Source of the DNA: Myxococcales bacterium 68-20
GTDB taxonomy: Bacteria; Myxococcota_A; Polyangia; Polyangiales; Polyangiaceae
NCBI GenBank assembly: GCA_001899635.1
Contig: MKVQ01000041.1
Span: 248,001-312,000, forward strand
DNA length: 64,000 bases
Direction: 5' to 3'
The stretch's first letter is position 1; each line of letters opens with the position of its first letter. A program made the position numbers and the translations under genes. The notes below the pieces were generated by a model. It searched no databases. It was not told the origin of the DNA and saw nothing but the letters and a program-made list of their open reading frames with translations. Below, piece by piece: positions 38,364 through 47,195 of the stretch.

Positions 38364-38422
38364 GCAACGGAGCATCGACCGTGAGCAACGGAGCATCGAC
38401 CGTGAGCAACGGAGCATCGACC
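38360..38422 (+). repeat. Triplicated 21-bp unit at the argB start
   Basis: Three perfect tandem copies (38360-38380, 38381-38401, 38402-38422) of GTGAGCAACGGAGCATCGAC plus one C. A fourth, partly matching copy (GCAAACAACGG) follows. Confidence 0.95.
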
Positions 38423-39244
38423 GCAAACAACGGCCCCGTCATCATCAAGCTCGGCGGCGAAGTCGTCCAGGGCCCGCACATGCCGGCGATCGCCGCCGAC
38501 GTCGCCGAGATGCGCGGCGCGGGTGTCCCCGTCGTGATGGTCCACGGCGGCGGGCCGCAGGCCACCGAGCTCCAGAAGAAGCTCGGGCAGACACCGAACA
38601 TCATCGGCGGCCGCCGCGTCACCGACGGCGACACCCTCGACGTCATGAAGATGATCGTCGCCGGCAAGATGAACGTCGACCTCTGCGCGGCGCTCGTCGC
38701 GGCGGGCGCGAAGCCCGTCGGCCTCCACGGCGCGAGCTCGAACGCGGTCCTCGCGACCCGCCGTCCGCCGAAGCACGTGACCGGCGGCGGTCCGGATCCG
38801 GTCGACTTCGGCTTCGTCGGCGACGTGATCGGCGTGAACGGCGAGCTCATCGCTCTGCTCGTCAGCGCGGGCTACGTCCCGGCGCTCGCGTGCCTCGGCG
38901 CCGACGCCTCCGGCGGCGTCTACAACATCAACGCCGACGCCGTCGCAAACCAGATCGCCATCCGCCTCGACGCCCGCGCGCTCGTCCTCGTCACGGACGT
39001 CCCGGGCGTCCTTCGCGACGTCTCCGACCCGACGTCACGCATCGGCCGCATGACGATCGCCGAAGGCAAGCAGGCGATCGAAACGGGCATCGTCACGAAG
39101 GGCATGATCCCGAAGCTCGAGGAGTCCTTCGCCGCGATCGAAGAGGGCGTCCGTGCGGTCCACATCGTGGGCCGCGTCGCCCGCGGTGACCTCGCCCGCG
39201 CCGTGACGAGCCCGGGCAGCGTCGGCACCGTGCTCGTCGCCTGA
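38360..39244 (+). CDS. argB: Acetylglutamate kinase
   Basis: 294 residues if GTG 38360 is used. The kinase core starts at VIIKLGGEVVQG, with VMVHGGGPQATELQKKLG, GRRVTDGDTLDVMKMIVAGK, NADAVANQIAIRLDARALVL and PGVLRD. It phosphorylates N-acetylglutamate after NAGS, before ArgC. The first 21 codons are three exact copies of a 21-bp unit encoding VSNGAST, each starting with GTG. Copies 2 and 3 are preceded by GGAG at SD distance, so GTG 38381 or 38402 may be the true start, giving a shorter protein. Confidence 0.95.
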   Translation: MSNGASTVSNGASTVSNGASTANNGPVIIKLGGEVVQGPHMPAIAADVAEMRGAGVPVVMVHGGGPQATELQKKLGQTPNIIGGRRVTDGDTLDVMKMIVAGKMNVDLCAALVAAGAKPVGLHGASSNAVLATRRPPKHVTGGGPDPVDFGFVGDVIGVNGELIALLVSAGYVPALACLGADASGGVYNINADAVANQIAIRLDARALVLVTDVPGVLRDVSDPTSRIGRMTIAEGKQAIETGIVTKGMIPKLEESFAAIEEGVRAVHIVGRVARGDLARAVTSPGSVGTVLVA

Positions 39245-39262
39245 CCGGACCTCGACCCGATC

Positions 39263-39305
39263 CCCGACGTCGAGCTCGCTTGCCGTACCAGCGAGCGACG
39301 TCGGG
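39263..39305. terminator. Bidirectional terminator hairpin
   Basis: CCCGACGTC-GA-GCTCGCT / AGCGAGC-GACGTCGGG, a 16-bp stem with a 2-nt bulge and a 9-nt loop. It sits between the convergent argB and lipoprotein genes. Confidence 0.8.
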
Positions 39306-39311
39306 CCGGGG

Positions 39312-40622
39312 TCACTTCGCCGCTTCGTCGCGGACGCCCATCGCCTGGTCGATGCCGGTCTTCACGACGACGGCGGCTGCGGCGGCCTTCTTGAAGGGCT
39401 CGTCGAAACACTTCACGAGCTGCGCCTCGGAGGCGGCCGCGGCGCCGCCCGAGCGTGCCATCTCCTTGAAGCCGGTGCGCGCCCCCTCGATCACGGCCTG
39501 AGCGTTGAGGACACGCTTCGGCCCCTTCTCGCCGACCTCGTCGAGCGTCTTGAGGAGCGCGGGGAACGACTTGTCGATGGCCGCCTTCATGGCCTCGCTC
39601 GTCTCACGGTCCTTTGCGCCGGTGACGACGAAGCCGACCTGCGGCGTCGAGCACTCGGTGTTGTTGATGACGGCGAGGTCACAACGCGCGCGGCAGTCCG
39701 TGCTCACCTCCGGCTGCTTGAAGTCGCCGGCGCATTTCAGCTCGGCGAGCTCCACGGTGCACGAGCCGGTGCACACTCCATCGCAGATGCCGGGCTTCGC
39801 GAGGTCGCAGGAGCCGGTGCACTGGCCCTTGCACTCGCCAGTCATCGCGCCGCGGTCGCACGTGCCGATGCAGACACCATGACAGCCGCCGTTCACGCTC
39901 TTGCCGTCGCACGTCCCCTTGCAACGTCCTCCGCACGTGCCCTTGATCGGGCCCTCGCACGTCCCGCTGCAGACGCCGTCACACTTGACGGCACCCTTCG
40001 GCTCGCAGGAGCCGTCGCAGTTGCCGTCACATCGGCCCGCCGTCTTCTCGCACTCCGCGCGCACCTTCTCTGCCGGCACGGACGAATCGCAGATGCTCGC
40101 GCACTTGGTGACGAGCGACGCGTCGGTGACGCAGAGCGGCCGTCGGACGACGAGGCGCGCCTGGGCCTTCGGACCGAGCTTGGCGCGTGCCTCCTGCACC
40201 GCCTTGATCGCAGCGCCGCAGGCGTCGTTGGCGCTCCGCCAGTCGCCCTTGTCGCCGAGGTCGTGCGCGATCTGAGCGCACGCGATGCCGAAGTCGGCAT
40301 CGAGCTTGTCGGCGAGGATGTTGATCTCCATCGCGGCGAGCGCCCCAGCCTTCAGCTTGTCGGCGGCGTCGCGCGAGAGAGCGTACTCCGTGGAGAAGTC
40401 GAAGGCAGCGAGCTCGTCGGCCTTCGCGAGGTCGGGGCACTTGTCCGAGACGTTCGCCGTCACGGCCGGCGTCGCCGGCTTGCCCTTCGAGCCACAGGCA
40501 ACAGCCGCCACGGCGACCAGCAAGAACGAGCCGATGCGCGCTGCCGCGGGGCGAAGACGGTGACGGTCCTGCGCCGCGACGTCCCGATCGTGCTGCCGTT
40601 CCCCCTTCGAGAAAACACCCAC
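39312..40622 (-). CDS. Lipoprotein with a cysteine-repeat array
   Basis: 436 residues from GTG 40622. The signal peptide and lipobox are SFLLVAVAAVACGSKG. A helical region (for example SRDAADKLKAGALAAMEINI) is followed at about 188-317 by ten or so CxxxCxxxC repeats (CDGNCDGSCEPKGAVKCDGV, CSGTCEGPIKGTCGGRCKGT). A second helical domain ends the protein. Such Cys arrays form small disulfide or metal-binding knots; the role at the cell surface is unknown. It is divergent from hisH. Confidence 0.8.
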   Translation of the reverse strand: MGVFSKGERQHDRDVAAQDRHRLRPAAARIGSFLLVAVAAVACGSKGKPATPAVTANVSDKCPDLAKADELAAFDFSTEYALSRDAADKLKAGALAAMEINILADKLDADFGIACAQIAHDLGDKGDWRSANDACGAAIKAVQEARAKLGPKAQARLVVRRPLCVTDASLVTKCASICDSSVPAEKVRAECEKTAGRCDGNCDGSCEPKGAVKCDGVCSGTCEGPIKGTCGGRCKGTCDGKSVNGGCHGVCIGTCDRGAMTGECKGQCTGSCDLAKPGICDGVCTGSCTVELAELKCAGDFKQPEVSTDCRARCDLAVINNTECSTPQVGFVVTGAKDRETSEAMKAAIDKSFPALLKTLDEVGEKGPKRVLNAQAVIEGARTGFKEMARSGGAAAASEAQLVKCFDEPFKKAAAAAVVVKTGIDQAMGVRDEAAK

Positions 40623-40735
40623 TACCGTAACCTCTTCCTTCGCTGTCGCTCGCCGCACTGCTCGTCCGCGCTCATCCGTTCGCGGAGTTGGTTGACGATA
40701 CACGGGGTACTCTGACCGTGCTATGGGCTTCGCGG

Positions 40736-41407
40736 ATGCGGATCGTCGCGCTCGCCACCCGAGTGGGCAACGTCCGGAGCGTCCTTCGCGCGCTCGACCG
40801 AGCCACGTCGCAGATCGATCTCGCGGCGGAGATCACCGCGTCGGCCGACGTCGAGGTCGTCCGTCGTGCCGATGTGCTGGTCGTGCCCGGTCAGGGATCC
40901 TTCGGCGCGTTCGCTGAAGCGCTCGACGGTGGGCTCCGCGAAGCGTTGCTCGAGCGCATCCAGGCAGGGACGCCCTACCTCGGCATCTGCCTCGGGCTCC
41001 AGATCCTGTTCGACGAGAGCGACGAGGCACCGGGCAAGAAGGGTCTCGGTGTCCTCGCGGGACGCGTCTCCCGCCTCGTCCCCGGCGTCGATCCGGAGCT
41101 CGGGCGACCGCGCCCCCTACCCCATATGGGCTGGAACCGCGCCGAGCTCACGAGCACGGCCGCGGCCGACTCGAGCACGCCGCTCGTCGCGCCTGCGCAC
41201 TACTACTTCGCTCACACCTTCGCCGCAGTGCCCGCCGACGCCGGAGTCGTCTTGACCACCACGAGCTACGGCGACGCGACGTTCGCGAGCGCCGTCCGCA
41301 AGGACGACGTCGTCGGCGTCCAGTTCCATCCCGAGAAGAGCCAGCGGGCTGGCCTCTCACTGCTCGAGCGCTTCTTCTCCGAGGTCGCGCGAAAGAGGCC
41401 ACGCTGA
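40736..41407 (+). CDS. hisH: Imidazole glycerol phosphate synthase, glutaminase subunit
   Basis: 223 residues from ATG 40736. The class I amidotransferase triad is present: the nucleophile Cys is in YLGICLGLQILFDESDE, and His/Glu in GVQFHPEKSQRAG. It feeds ammonia to HisF. Its TGA overlaps the ATG of hisA (TGATG). hisF is not seen here, so this is a split his locus. Confidence 0.95.
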   Translation: MRIVALATRVGNVRSVLRALDRATSQIDLAAEITASADVEVVRRADVLVVPGQGSFGAFAEALDGGLREALLERIQAGTPYLGICLGLQILFDESDEAPGKKGLGVLAGRVSRLVPGVDPELGRPRPLPHMGWNRAELTSTAAADSSTPLVAPAHYYFAHTFAAVPADAGVVLTTTSYGDATFASAVRKDDVVGVQFHPEKSQRAGLSLLERFFSEVARKRPR

Positions 41408-42135
41408 TGTTCATTCTCCCCGCGATCGATCTGCTCGGAGGAAAGGCCGTCCGGCTGAAGCAGGGCCGGTACGAAGACCCGACGGTCTACTCCGACGATC
41501 CTCCCGCAGTCGCGCGCCGCTTCCGCCAGCACAGCGAGCGCCTCCACGTCGTCGATCTCGAGGGCGCGAAGGCCGGAGCGCCGGTCCAGACGGACATGAT
41601 CCGCGCCATCGCGCGCGAGAACGCAGGCGGCATCCTCCAGATCGGCGGCGGCGTCCGCACGCGCGAAGCGCTCGAGAGCTACCTCACGCTCGGCGCGAGC
41701 CGCGTGGTCCTCGGGACCGCCTCCGTCAAGGATCCGGAGCTCGTTCGCGCGCTCGCGACCGCGCATCCTGGTGTCGTCGTGATCGCCGTCGATGCGAAGG
41801 ACGGCTTCGTCGCCACCGAAGGATGGACGGAGGTCTCGCGCCTCTCCGCCGCCGAGGTCGTCCTCGCCCTCGCCGGCTCGCCGATCGCCGCCGTGCTCTA
41901 CACGGACGTCGCGCGTGACGGCATGGGCTCGGGCCCGAACGTCGCCGCGACGGCCGCGCTCGCTTCCCGCTCGCCGTTCCCCGTCATCGCGTCCGGCGGG
42001 GTCGCGACGGCCGAGCACCTGACGGCGCTCGCGGCCATACCGAACGTCGAGTCGGCGGTCGTCGGGCGCGCGCTCTACGACGGCGCGCTCACGATCGAAG
42101 CGGCCGTCGCGGCCGCGTCCGGCGCGCCTCGCTGA
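41407..42135 (+). CDS. hisA: ProFAR isomerase
   Basis: 242 residues. The (beta/alpha)8-barrel signatures are LPAIDLLGGKAVRLKQG, LQIGGGVRTREALESYL, LGTASVKDPEL, YTDVARDGMGSGPN and PVIASGGVAT. It converts ProFAR to PRFAR in histidine synthesis, the substrate of HisH-HisF. The length is normal. It is coupled to hisH. Confidence 0.96.
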   Translation: MFILPAIDLLGGKAVRLKQGRYEDPTVYSDDPPAVARRFRQHSERLHVVDLEGAKAGAPVQTDMIRAIARENAGGILQIGGGVRTREALESYLTLGASRVVLGTASVKDPELVRALATAHPGVVVIAVDAKDGFVATEGWTEVSRLSAAEVVLALAGSPIAAVLYTDVARDGMGSGPNVAATAALASRSPFPVIASGGVATAEHLTALAAIPNVESAVVGRALYDGALTIEAAVAAASGAPR

Positions 42136-42159
42136 CGGCACGCATCGATCGCCTTCGCC

Positions 42160-43653
42160 TCACGGCGCCGGCGCAATCGCCGGCTTCGTCGGGATGGCGC
42201 GAAGCACCCCGCTCGCGATGATGCCCGGCGGCGAGCTCCAATAGTAGAGGCAGTCCGCGTCGGCCATGAGATGGTCCACGCTCTCGCCCGGCACGGCCGT
42301 GTAGAGCACGGTGGCGTTGACGCCCCCGCTGGGGGCCGCGATCCAACGCTGGATCGTCGTTCCGTCCGTGGCGAAGACGAAGTTGTCATCGACGGCGAGA
42401 GACTTGATCGCGCCCGTCTTCTCGACGACCGTGACGACCTGCTCTGCGCCGTTCAACTTGTGGATGCCGGGCGTGCCGCTCAGCGTCCCTGCGGCGAAGA
42501 CCGTGTCGCCCCGCGTGGCGAACGCGACCCCGTCCTGAGCGGCATTGGGCGTGAGCGGCACGGCATCGAGGGAGGAGGGGTCGATCCGGTGGCGAACAGC
42601 AATGCCGCCGGCCGTGCTCATGTAGACGAACTGGGGGTCGATGGCGATCCGGTTCGCACCGCTCTTGGCGTTGAATGCGGTGACGCCCTGGCTGCTCACC
42701 ACATCGACGGTGGCCGGTCGACCGATGTAGATCACCGGGGCCGGGCCGCCGGAGGTCGCGCCGAGCGCCGCGACCGGCTCCCCCCCGAGGTTCAGGATGC
42801 TGCTGCGGGAGGTCACCAGCACGTGGCTGCTCACGTCGGCGGCGTTCCCCGTTCGATACGCGAAGAACCAGTCGGCGCCGTGGGTGGCGAGCGCGCTGAA
42901 GATGCCGCTGTGCGGTGTGACGAGCGCAGGAGGTCCCCCCGACTTCGGCACGCTCATGAGCTTCGACGTGCTTCCGTCGACGAAGTAGTGAACGCCGTCC
43001 CCGAGCGCCGCGCCGAGCACGCCGCCGGTGACGGTCACGAGCGTCCCGTCTCCGGTCGGCCCATGGCACACGCCCGGGAGCGGTGGCACCGGGCCCGCAT
43101 CACTGCCTGCATCCGCGACTCCCGGCGGTCCACCATCCTGCTTGCCGCCGGGCTCGACGTCGCAATCGTCGCTCGTGCACGTCACCTCGTTCGAGACGCA
43201 GACCCCGCCGGCCCCACACGTCTGGCCGTCCGGACATTGCTTTCCGAGACACGCAGAGAGCATCCGGATCGGAACGCGACGGGAGAGGTGCTTCACGAAC
43301 GAGAACGAACGCGTCGCGACGATGCAGTCCTCCGGGTGCGCTTCGCACTCGGAGACGTTCCGCTTGCGCGCGAGGACGACCTTGACGGCGGCGCGTCCGT
43401 TCGCGTCGCCGCTCGGGAGGAACACGAGTGATCCGAGCCGGGTGTCCGCGTTCGGCACCGGCTCGCACGCCTCCGTCTCTGCGTCGGGCGCGCTGTCGAA
43501 CGGCATCCCCTTGTAGATCGCCGTCCGCGGCCCCTCGCTGCACTGGAGATCGGTCGTGATGACGACCGCGACCTCCGTGGGGCCATAACAGGCAGCCGTG
43601 ATCGCCACAGGCACCGCGAGGGCGAGCACGGGAACGAAGCGCAACGTCCGCAT
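42160..43653 (-). CDS. Secreted lipoprotein with EGF-like cysteines and a beta-propeller-like part
   Basis: 497 residues from ATG 43653 with GAGAGG upstream. The lipobox is AVPVAITAAC. The N-terminal domain holds many Cys (SACLGKQCPDGQTCGAGGVC, SNEVTCTSDDCDVEPGG), then a Gly/Asp linker. The C-terminal 280 residues are repeated beta segments such as VHYFVDGSTSKLMSV and IAIDPQFVYMSTAGG, typical of a propeller. It is 8 bp after the Ser/Thr kinase gene and probably in the same operon. Confidence 0.8.
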   Translation of the reverse strand: MRTLRFVPVLALAVPVAITAACYGPTEVAVVITTDLQCSEGPRTAIYKGMPFDSAPDAETEACEPVPNADTRLGSLVFLPSGDANGRAAVKVVLARKRNVSECEAHPEDCIVATRSFSFVKHLSRRVPIRMLSACLGKQCPDGQTCGAGGVCVSNEVTCTSDDCDVEPGGKQDGGPPGVADAGSDAGPVPPLPGVCHGPTGDGTLVTVTGGVLGAALGDGVHYFVDGSTSKLMSVPKSGGPPALVTPHSGIFSALATHGADWFFAYRTGNAADVSSHVLVTSRSSILNLGGEPVAALGATSGGPAPVIYIGRPATVDVVSSQGVTAFNAKSGANRIAIDPQFVYMSTAGGIAVRHRIDPSSLDAVPLTPNAAQDGVAFATRGDTVFAAGTLSGTPGIHKLNGAEQVVTVVEKTGAIKSLAVDDNFVFATDGTTIQRWIAAPSGGVNATVLYTAVPGESVDHLMADADCLYYWSSPPGIIASGVLRAIPTKPAIAPAP

Positions 43654-43661
43654 GGGACCTC

Positions 43662-45164
43662 TCACTTGAGGAAAGGAGGATTGACGACCGGCGACGCAGT
43701 CTCGGTCGGCTTCGGCGCCGGCGGGCGCGCGGCGGTCTTCGCCGTCGACGCGGACGGCGCAACCTTGCGAGCCGTGACCGCAGTCACCGGAGGCGACGCG
43801 GTCGTGGCGGTCGACGCCGGCGCCTGGGTCGTCGCGGTGGCGGTGACGGTCGCCGAAGGGGTCGTCGGCTCGGTCGGCGTCGGCTCCGGCTCCGGCTCCG
43901 GCTCGGATGTCGTCGCAACGGACGGGGCCGGCTCTGCGGTCACGACGGCCGGCGAAGCCGACACGCTCGAGCCGTTCGACGCCGGAGGCTTCGCCCTCGC
44001 GACGAACACGATGAGCCCCACACCGGTGAGCGCGAGCGCGCAGAACGCCGCGAGCGCCCCCCAGAGCGCTCGCGGCCGCGCGCTCGTGGTCGCCGACGTG
44101 GTGGTCGCGGCCATCGTCGAGCGCTCGGACGCCGAACGTGTCGGGCCGTTCATCTGGAAGGTCTTCGCGGTCGCGGCGTCTCCCATGCTCGCCGCGCCGT
44201 GAGCGACGAGGGTCGGCGAGCTCGCTCCGCGCTGGACGTTCGCGCCCAGATGACGCTGGCTACGACGGGCGAGCTGCTCGACCACCTCGGCGCCGATGCT
44301 GCCGGGGGGCGCGAACGGCGCCAGCGCAAAGACGACATCCGCGATCGTCTGCGGGCGGTCCGCCGCCTTCTTCTCGAGCATCGCGTGGATCGTCTTCGCG
44401 AGCGGCTCGGGGAGCGCGCACTTCTCGGTGAGCATCGGCGCCGCCTCGGAGACGATGGCGGCAGCGACGCGCGTCGTCGGTCCCATCCACGGCGGATCTC
44501 CGGCGATGAGCTCGTAGAGGATCACGCCGAGGGCCCAGATGTCCGAGCGCGCGTCGATCGATGCGTCACCGCGAATCTGCTCGGGGGACATGTAGAGCGC
44601 CGTGCCCATGATCGCGCCCGCCGACGTCAGCTTCGCGTCCTCGCCCTTGAGGAACTTCGAGATGCCGAAGTCGAGCACCTTCACGATGGCGCGGTCACCG
44701 TCTTCCTTTGCGAGGAAGAGATTGCCGGGCTTGAGATCGCGATGGACGATCCCTGCGTCGTGCGCCTCTGCGAGCGCTGCGCACGCCTGGAGCACGTAGT
44801 CGACGACCTCGGCATACGGGAGACAACCGCGCCGCGTGCGCTCGGACTCGAGGTCGGAGCCATCGAGGAGCTCCATGACCATGTAGGGGAGGCCCTCGGC
44901 CGTATGCTCGACGTCGGTGACCTTTACGACATGACGGCTTCGGAGCGTCGCGGCTGCACGCGCTTCGCGATCGAAGCGCTGCACGATCTCGTCGACACCG
45001 ATCAGATCGGGGTTCAGCAGCTTGATGGCGATCGGCTGCCGGAGCCGCAAATGCTCGGCGGCGAACACGATGCCCATGCCCCCCTCACCGAGCACACGCA
45101 ACAAGCGATATTTGCCGGCGACGGTCTCGCCGGGCTGCGGAATGCGGACCGCTCCCTCAGCCAC
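43662..45164 (-). CDS. Membrane-anchored Ser/Thr protein kinase
   Basis: 500 residues. The kinase domain spans about 18-285, with LGEGGMGIVFAAEH, AIKLL (Lys), IVHRDLKPGN (catalytic Asp), VLDFGISK and MSPEQIRGDASIDARSDIW. A juxtamembrane linker precedes one membrane helix at about 355-378 (GALAAFCALALTGVGLIVFV). After it comes a 110-residue extracytoplasmic Pro/Thr/Ala/Glu tail with no domain. It is the Hanks-type kinase arrangement common in myxobacteria. The gene lies between the TPR/PEGA gene and the lipoprotein gene on one strand. Confidence 0.93.
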   Translation of the reverse strand: MAEGAVRIPQPGETVAGKYRLLRVLGEGGMGIVFAAEHLRLRQPIAIKLLNPDLIGVDEIVQRFDREARAAATLRSRHVVKVTDVEHTAEGLPYMVMELLDGSDLESERTRRGCLPYAEVVDYVLQACAALAEAHDAGIVHRDLKPGNLFLAKEDGDRAIVKVLDFGISKFLKGEDAKLTSAGAIMGTALYMSPEQIRGDASIDARSDIWALGVILYELIAGDPPWMGPTTRVAAAIVSEAAPMLTEKCALPEPLAKTIHAMLEKKAADRPQTIADVVFALAPFAPPGSIGAEVVEQLARRSQRHLGANVQRGASSPTLVAHGAASMGDAATAKTFQMNGPTRSASERSTMAATTTSATTSARPRALWGALAAFCALALTGVGLIVFVARAKPPASNGSSVSASPAVVTAEPAPSVATTSEPEPEPEPTPTEPTTPSATVTATATTQAPASTATTASPPVTAVTARKVAPSASTAKTAARPPAPKPTETASPVVNPPFLK

Positions 45165-45255
45165 CCTTCAACTCCAAGCTTGTGCAGGCCACGAACCTCT
45201 GAAGCCTACCTCAAGCTGTCGCCGATGGCCCCCTTCCCCGTCAGCCTCCATCGGC

Positions 45256-46209
45256 TCAGAACGTGGCGAGAGGTGCGCGAATGACTCCTGGATCGATCGT
45301 GCCCTTGCTCGACTCTTGCTCGGGCTGGACGATGAGAATGACGGCCGCAGTCGCGATCCCGGCGACCGCCGCGCCCGCGCCCGCCCAGAACCACCATCGC
45401 TTCGTGATGGGAGGTGTCTTCTCGAGCGTGAGGCTGAGCTCCTTCTTTCCACCCGCTTCCATGACGAACGGCACACGGGTGCTCTCGTGGCCGTCGGCGT
45501 GCACGTCGACCACGTGGGAGCCCGGCGGAAGCGACAGCTCGACGGGGGAGTTGCCCTTCGGAGATCCGTCGACCGAGATGACGGCGATCGCCGGCGTCGC
45601 CTGGACGCGGAGGATGCCGGCGGTCGTCCTCGGGCTGACGGCGAGAGCGACATCGACCGGCGGTCCGCCACCCTCGACGTTCACCTTCAGGCTCGGCGCC
45701 TCGAACGCGCTCGACTCGAGGCGCACCTCGACCACGGCGCTCTTCGACGCCAGGCTGATGCGCACCTTCTTCGGCGCGACCGAGCAGCCCTCGAGCCTCG
45801 TCGTGTCGACCAGGACCGTGCCGCTCGTCACGTCCGTGCTGCAGTGGACGGTGAGCTCACCGACGCGGCTCTTCACATCCGCGATGAGCTGACCGAGCGA
45901 AGGCACCTTCGCCTTCGTCTCCGCCGGCGCCTTCTGCTCGAACTCGAGGAGCGCGTCGAGCGCTGCCGCATAGTCGCCGCGCGCCTGATGCGCACGGCCG
46001 ATGTTGTAGTGGAGCGCGACGTCGCTCGGATTCTTCGCGAGCGCGGAGCGGTACGCCGAGAGCGCCTCGGCGTAGTTCAGCTCCATCATCGCCTGGTTGC
46101 CACGCGACTTCAGCTCCTCCGCGGAGGGGTCACCCGCGAAGGCAGACGACGAGAGCGTCGCCAGCGCCAGCGCCAAAGCGGACGTGACCGCGCGAAGCCG
46201 TCGGATCAA
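45256..46209 (-). CDS. TPR- and PEGA-domain exported protein
   Basis: 317 residues from TTG 46209, which overlaps the ALDH-like stop (TTGA). A signal peptide (ALALALATLSSSAFAG) is followed by TPRs at about 30-110 (AEELKSRGNQAMMELNYAEA, DVALHYNIGRAHQARGDYAA). A beta-rich region contains a PEGA-type repeat (VISVDGSPKGNSPVELSLPPG, in parts), then a helix near the C-terminus (WWFWAGAGAAVAGIATAAVI). PEGA proteins are abundant in myxobacteria and sit next to such kinases. Function unknown. Confidence 0.85.
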   Translation of the reverse strand: MIRRLRAVTSALALALATLSSSAFAGDPSAEELKSRGNQAMMELNYAEALSAYRSALAKNPSDVALHYNIGRAHQARGDYAAALDALLEFEQKAPAETKAKVPSLGQLIADVKSRVGELTVHCSTDVTSGTVLVDTTRLEGCSVAPKKVRISLASKSAVVEVRLESSAFEAPSLKVNVEGGGPPVDVALAVSPRTTAGILRVQATPAIAVISVDGSPKGNSPVELSLPPGSHVVDVHADGHESTRVPFVMEAGGKKELSLTLEKTPPITKRWWFWAGAGAAVAGIATAAVILIVQPEQESSKGTIDPGVIRAPLATF

Positions 46210-47195
46210 ACGCCGACCGGATGCCAGACGGTCTTCGTCTCGAGGAAGCGCTCGATCCATCCGAGCCCCTGCCCCGTTCGCTCGTCGAGCCATCCCTCGG
46301 CGTCCATCGGCACGTGGGTCTTCACGCGCTTGACGTTGTCGGCCCCCTCGCTCTCCACCGTCCTTCGGAGGTCGGCATCGACGATCCACGCGTCGATCCC
46401 GATGACCTCGCGGTGCTTCGCGAGATGCGGCGAGAGCTCCTTCGCGTGGCCCGTGATGACGTTGATGACTCCGCCCGGCATGTCGCTCGTCGCGACGCAC
46501 TCGCTCCACACGATCGCGGTGCGCGGGTCGGCAGCGCTCGCGATGGCGACGCACGTGTTGCCGCCGGTCACGACGGGAAGCACCGTGGAGACGAGCCCGA
46601 GGAGCGACGGCCGCTCGGGCGCGACCACGCCGATGACGCCCATCGACTCGGGGACGCTGAAGTTGAAATGCGGGCCGGCCACCGGGTTGGACGAGGCGAG
46701 CAGGCTGAAGTACTTGTCCGAGAAGCCGGCGTAGAACACGGCCCGATCGATCGACGCGTCGACCTCGGCAGCTGCGGCGACCTCGGCGAGCCCGGAGCGA
46801 ACGAGCGACTGCACGAGCTCCGGCCGGCGCGACTCCATCACCTCGGCGAGGCGGTAGAGGATCTGGCCGCGGTTGAAGGCGGTCCGCTTCTCCCATCCGC
46901 CGAGCGCGTTCTTCGCGACGAGCACGGCGTCACGGACGTCCTTGCGCGAGCCGCGCGGGACGTTGACGGTCTCGGGATCCGGATCGGCGTCGCTGCCGCG
47001 CGCTCCCTGAACCTGGAAATAACGTCCCGACTCGGAGCGCACGAACGCGCCGCCGACGAACATCTTGTAGGCCTTGGCAACGGAGACACGCGCCTTCTGC
47101 GTCGTCCACGTCTTCGCGAGCGGAGCATCACCCGAGCTCCGGGCGGGCGCCTCTGCGTTCGCCGTCGCCGTCTCGGTCCGCTTCTTCTCCACCAT
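46206..47195 (-). CDS. ALDH-superfamily homologue lacking the catalytic half
   Basis: 329 residues from ATG 47195, overlapping the ALDH stop (TGATG). It aligns to the cofactor half of ALDHs (KAYKMFVGGAFVRSESGRYF, KNALGGWEKRTAFNRGQILY, VVAPERPSLLGLVSTVLPVV, PGGVINVITGHAKEL). It ends after about 325 residues without the ELGGK glutamate or the catalytic-Cys region found in its partner. It is likely a non-catalytic subunit, or a gene truncated long ago; the frame itself is intact. The N-terminal 25 residues are polar. Confidence 0.85.
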   Translation of the reverse strand: MVEKKRTETATANAEAPARSSGDAPLAKTWTTQKARVSVAKAYKMFVGGAFVRSESGRYFQVQGARGSDADPDPETVNVPRGSRKDVRDAVLVAKNALGGWEKRTAFNRGQILYRLAEVMESRRPELVQSLVRSGLAEVAAAAEVDASIDRAVFYAGFSDKYFSLLASSNPVAGPHFNFSVPESMGVIGVVAPERPSLLGLVSTVLPVVTGGNTCVAIASAADPRTAIVWSECVATSDMPGGVINVITGHAKELSPHLAKHREVIGIDAWIVDADLRRTVESEGADNVKRVKTHVPMDAEGWLDERTGQGLGWIERFLETKTVWHPVGV

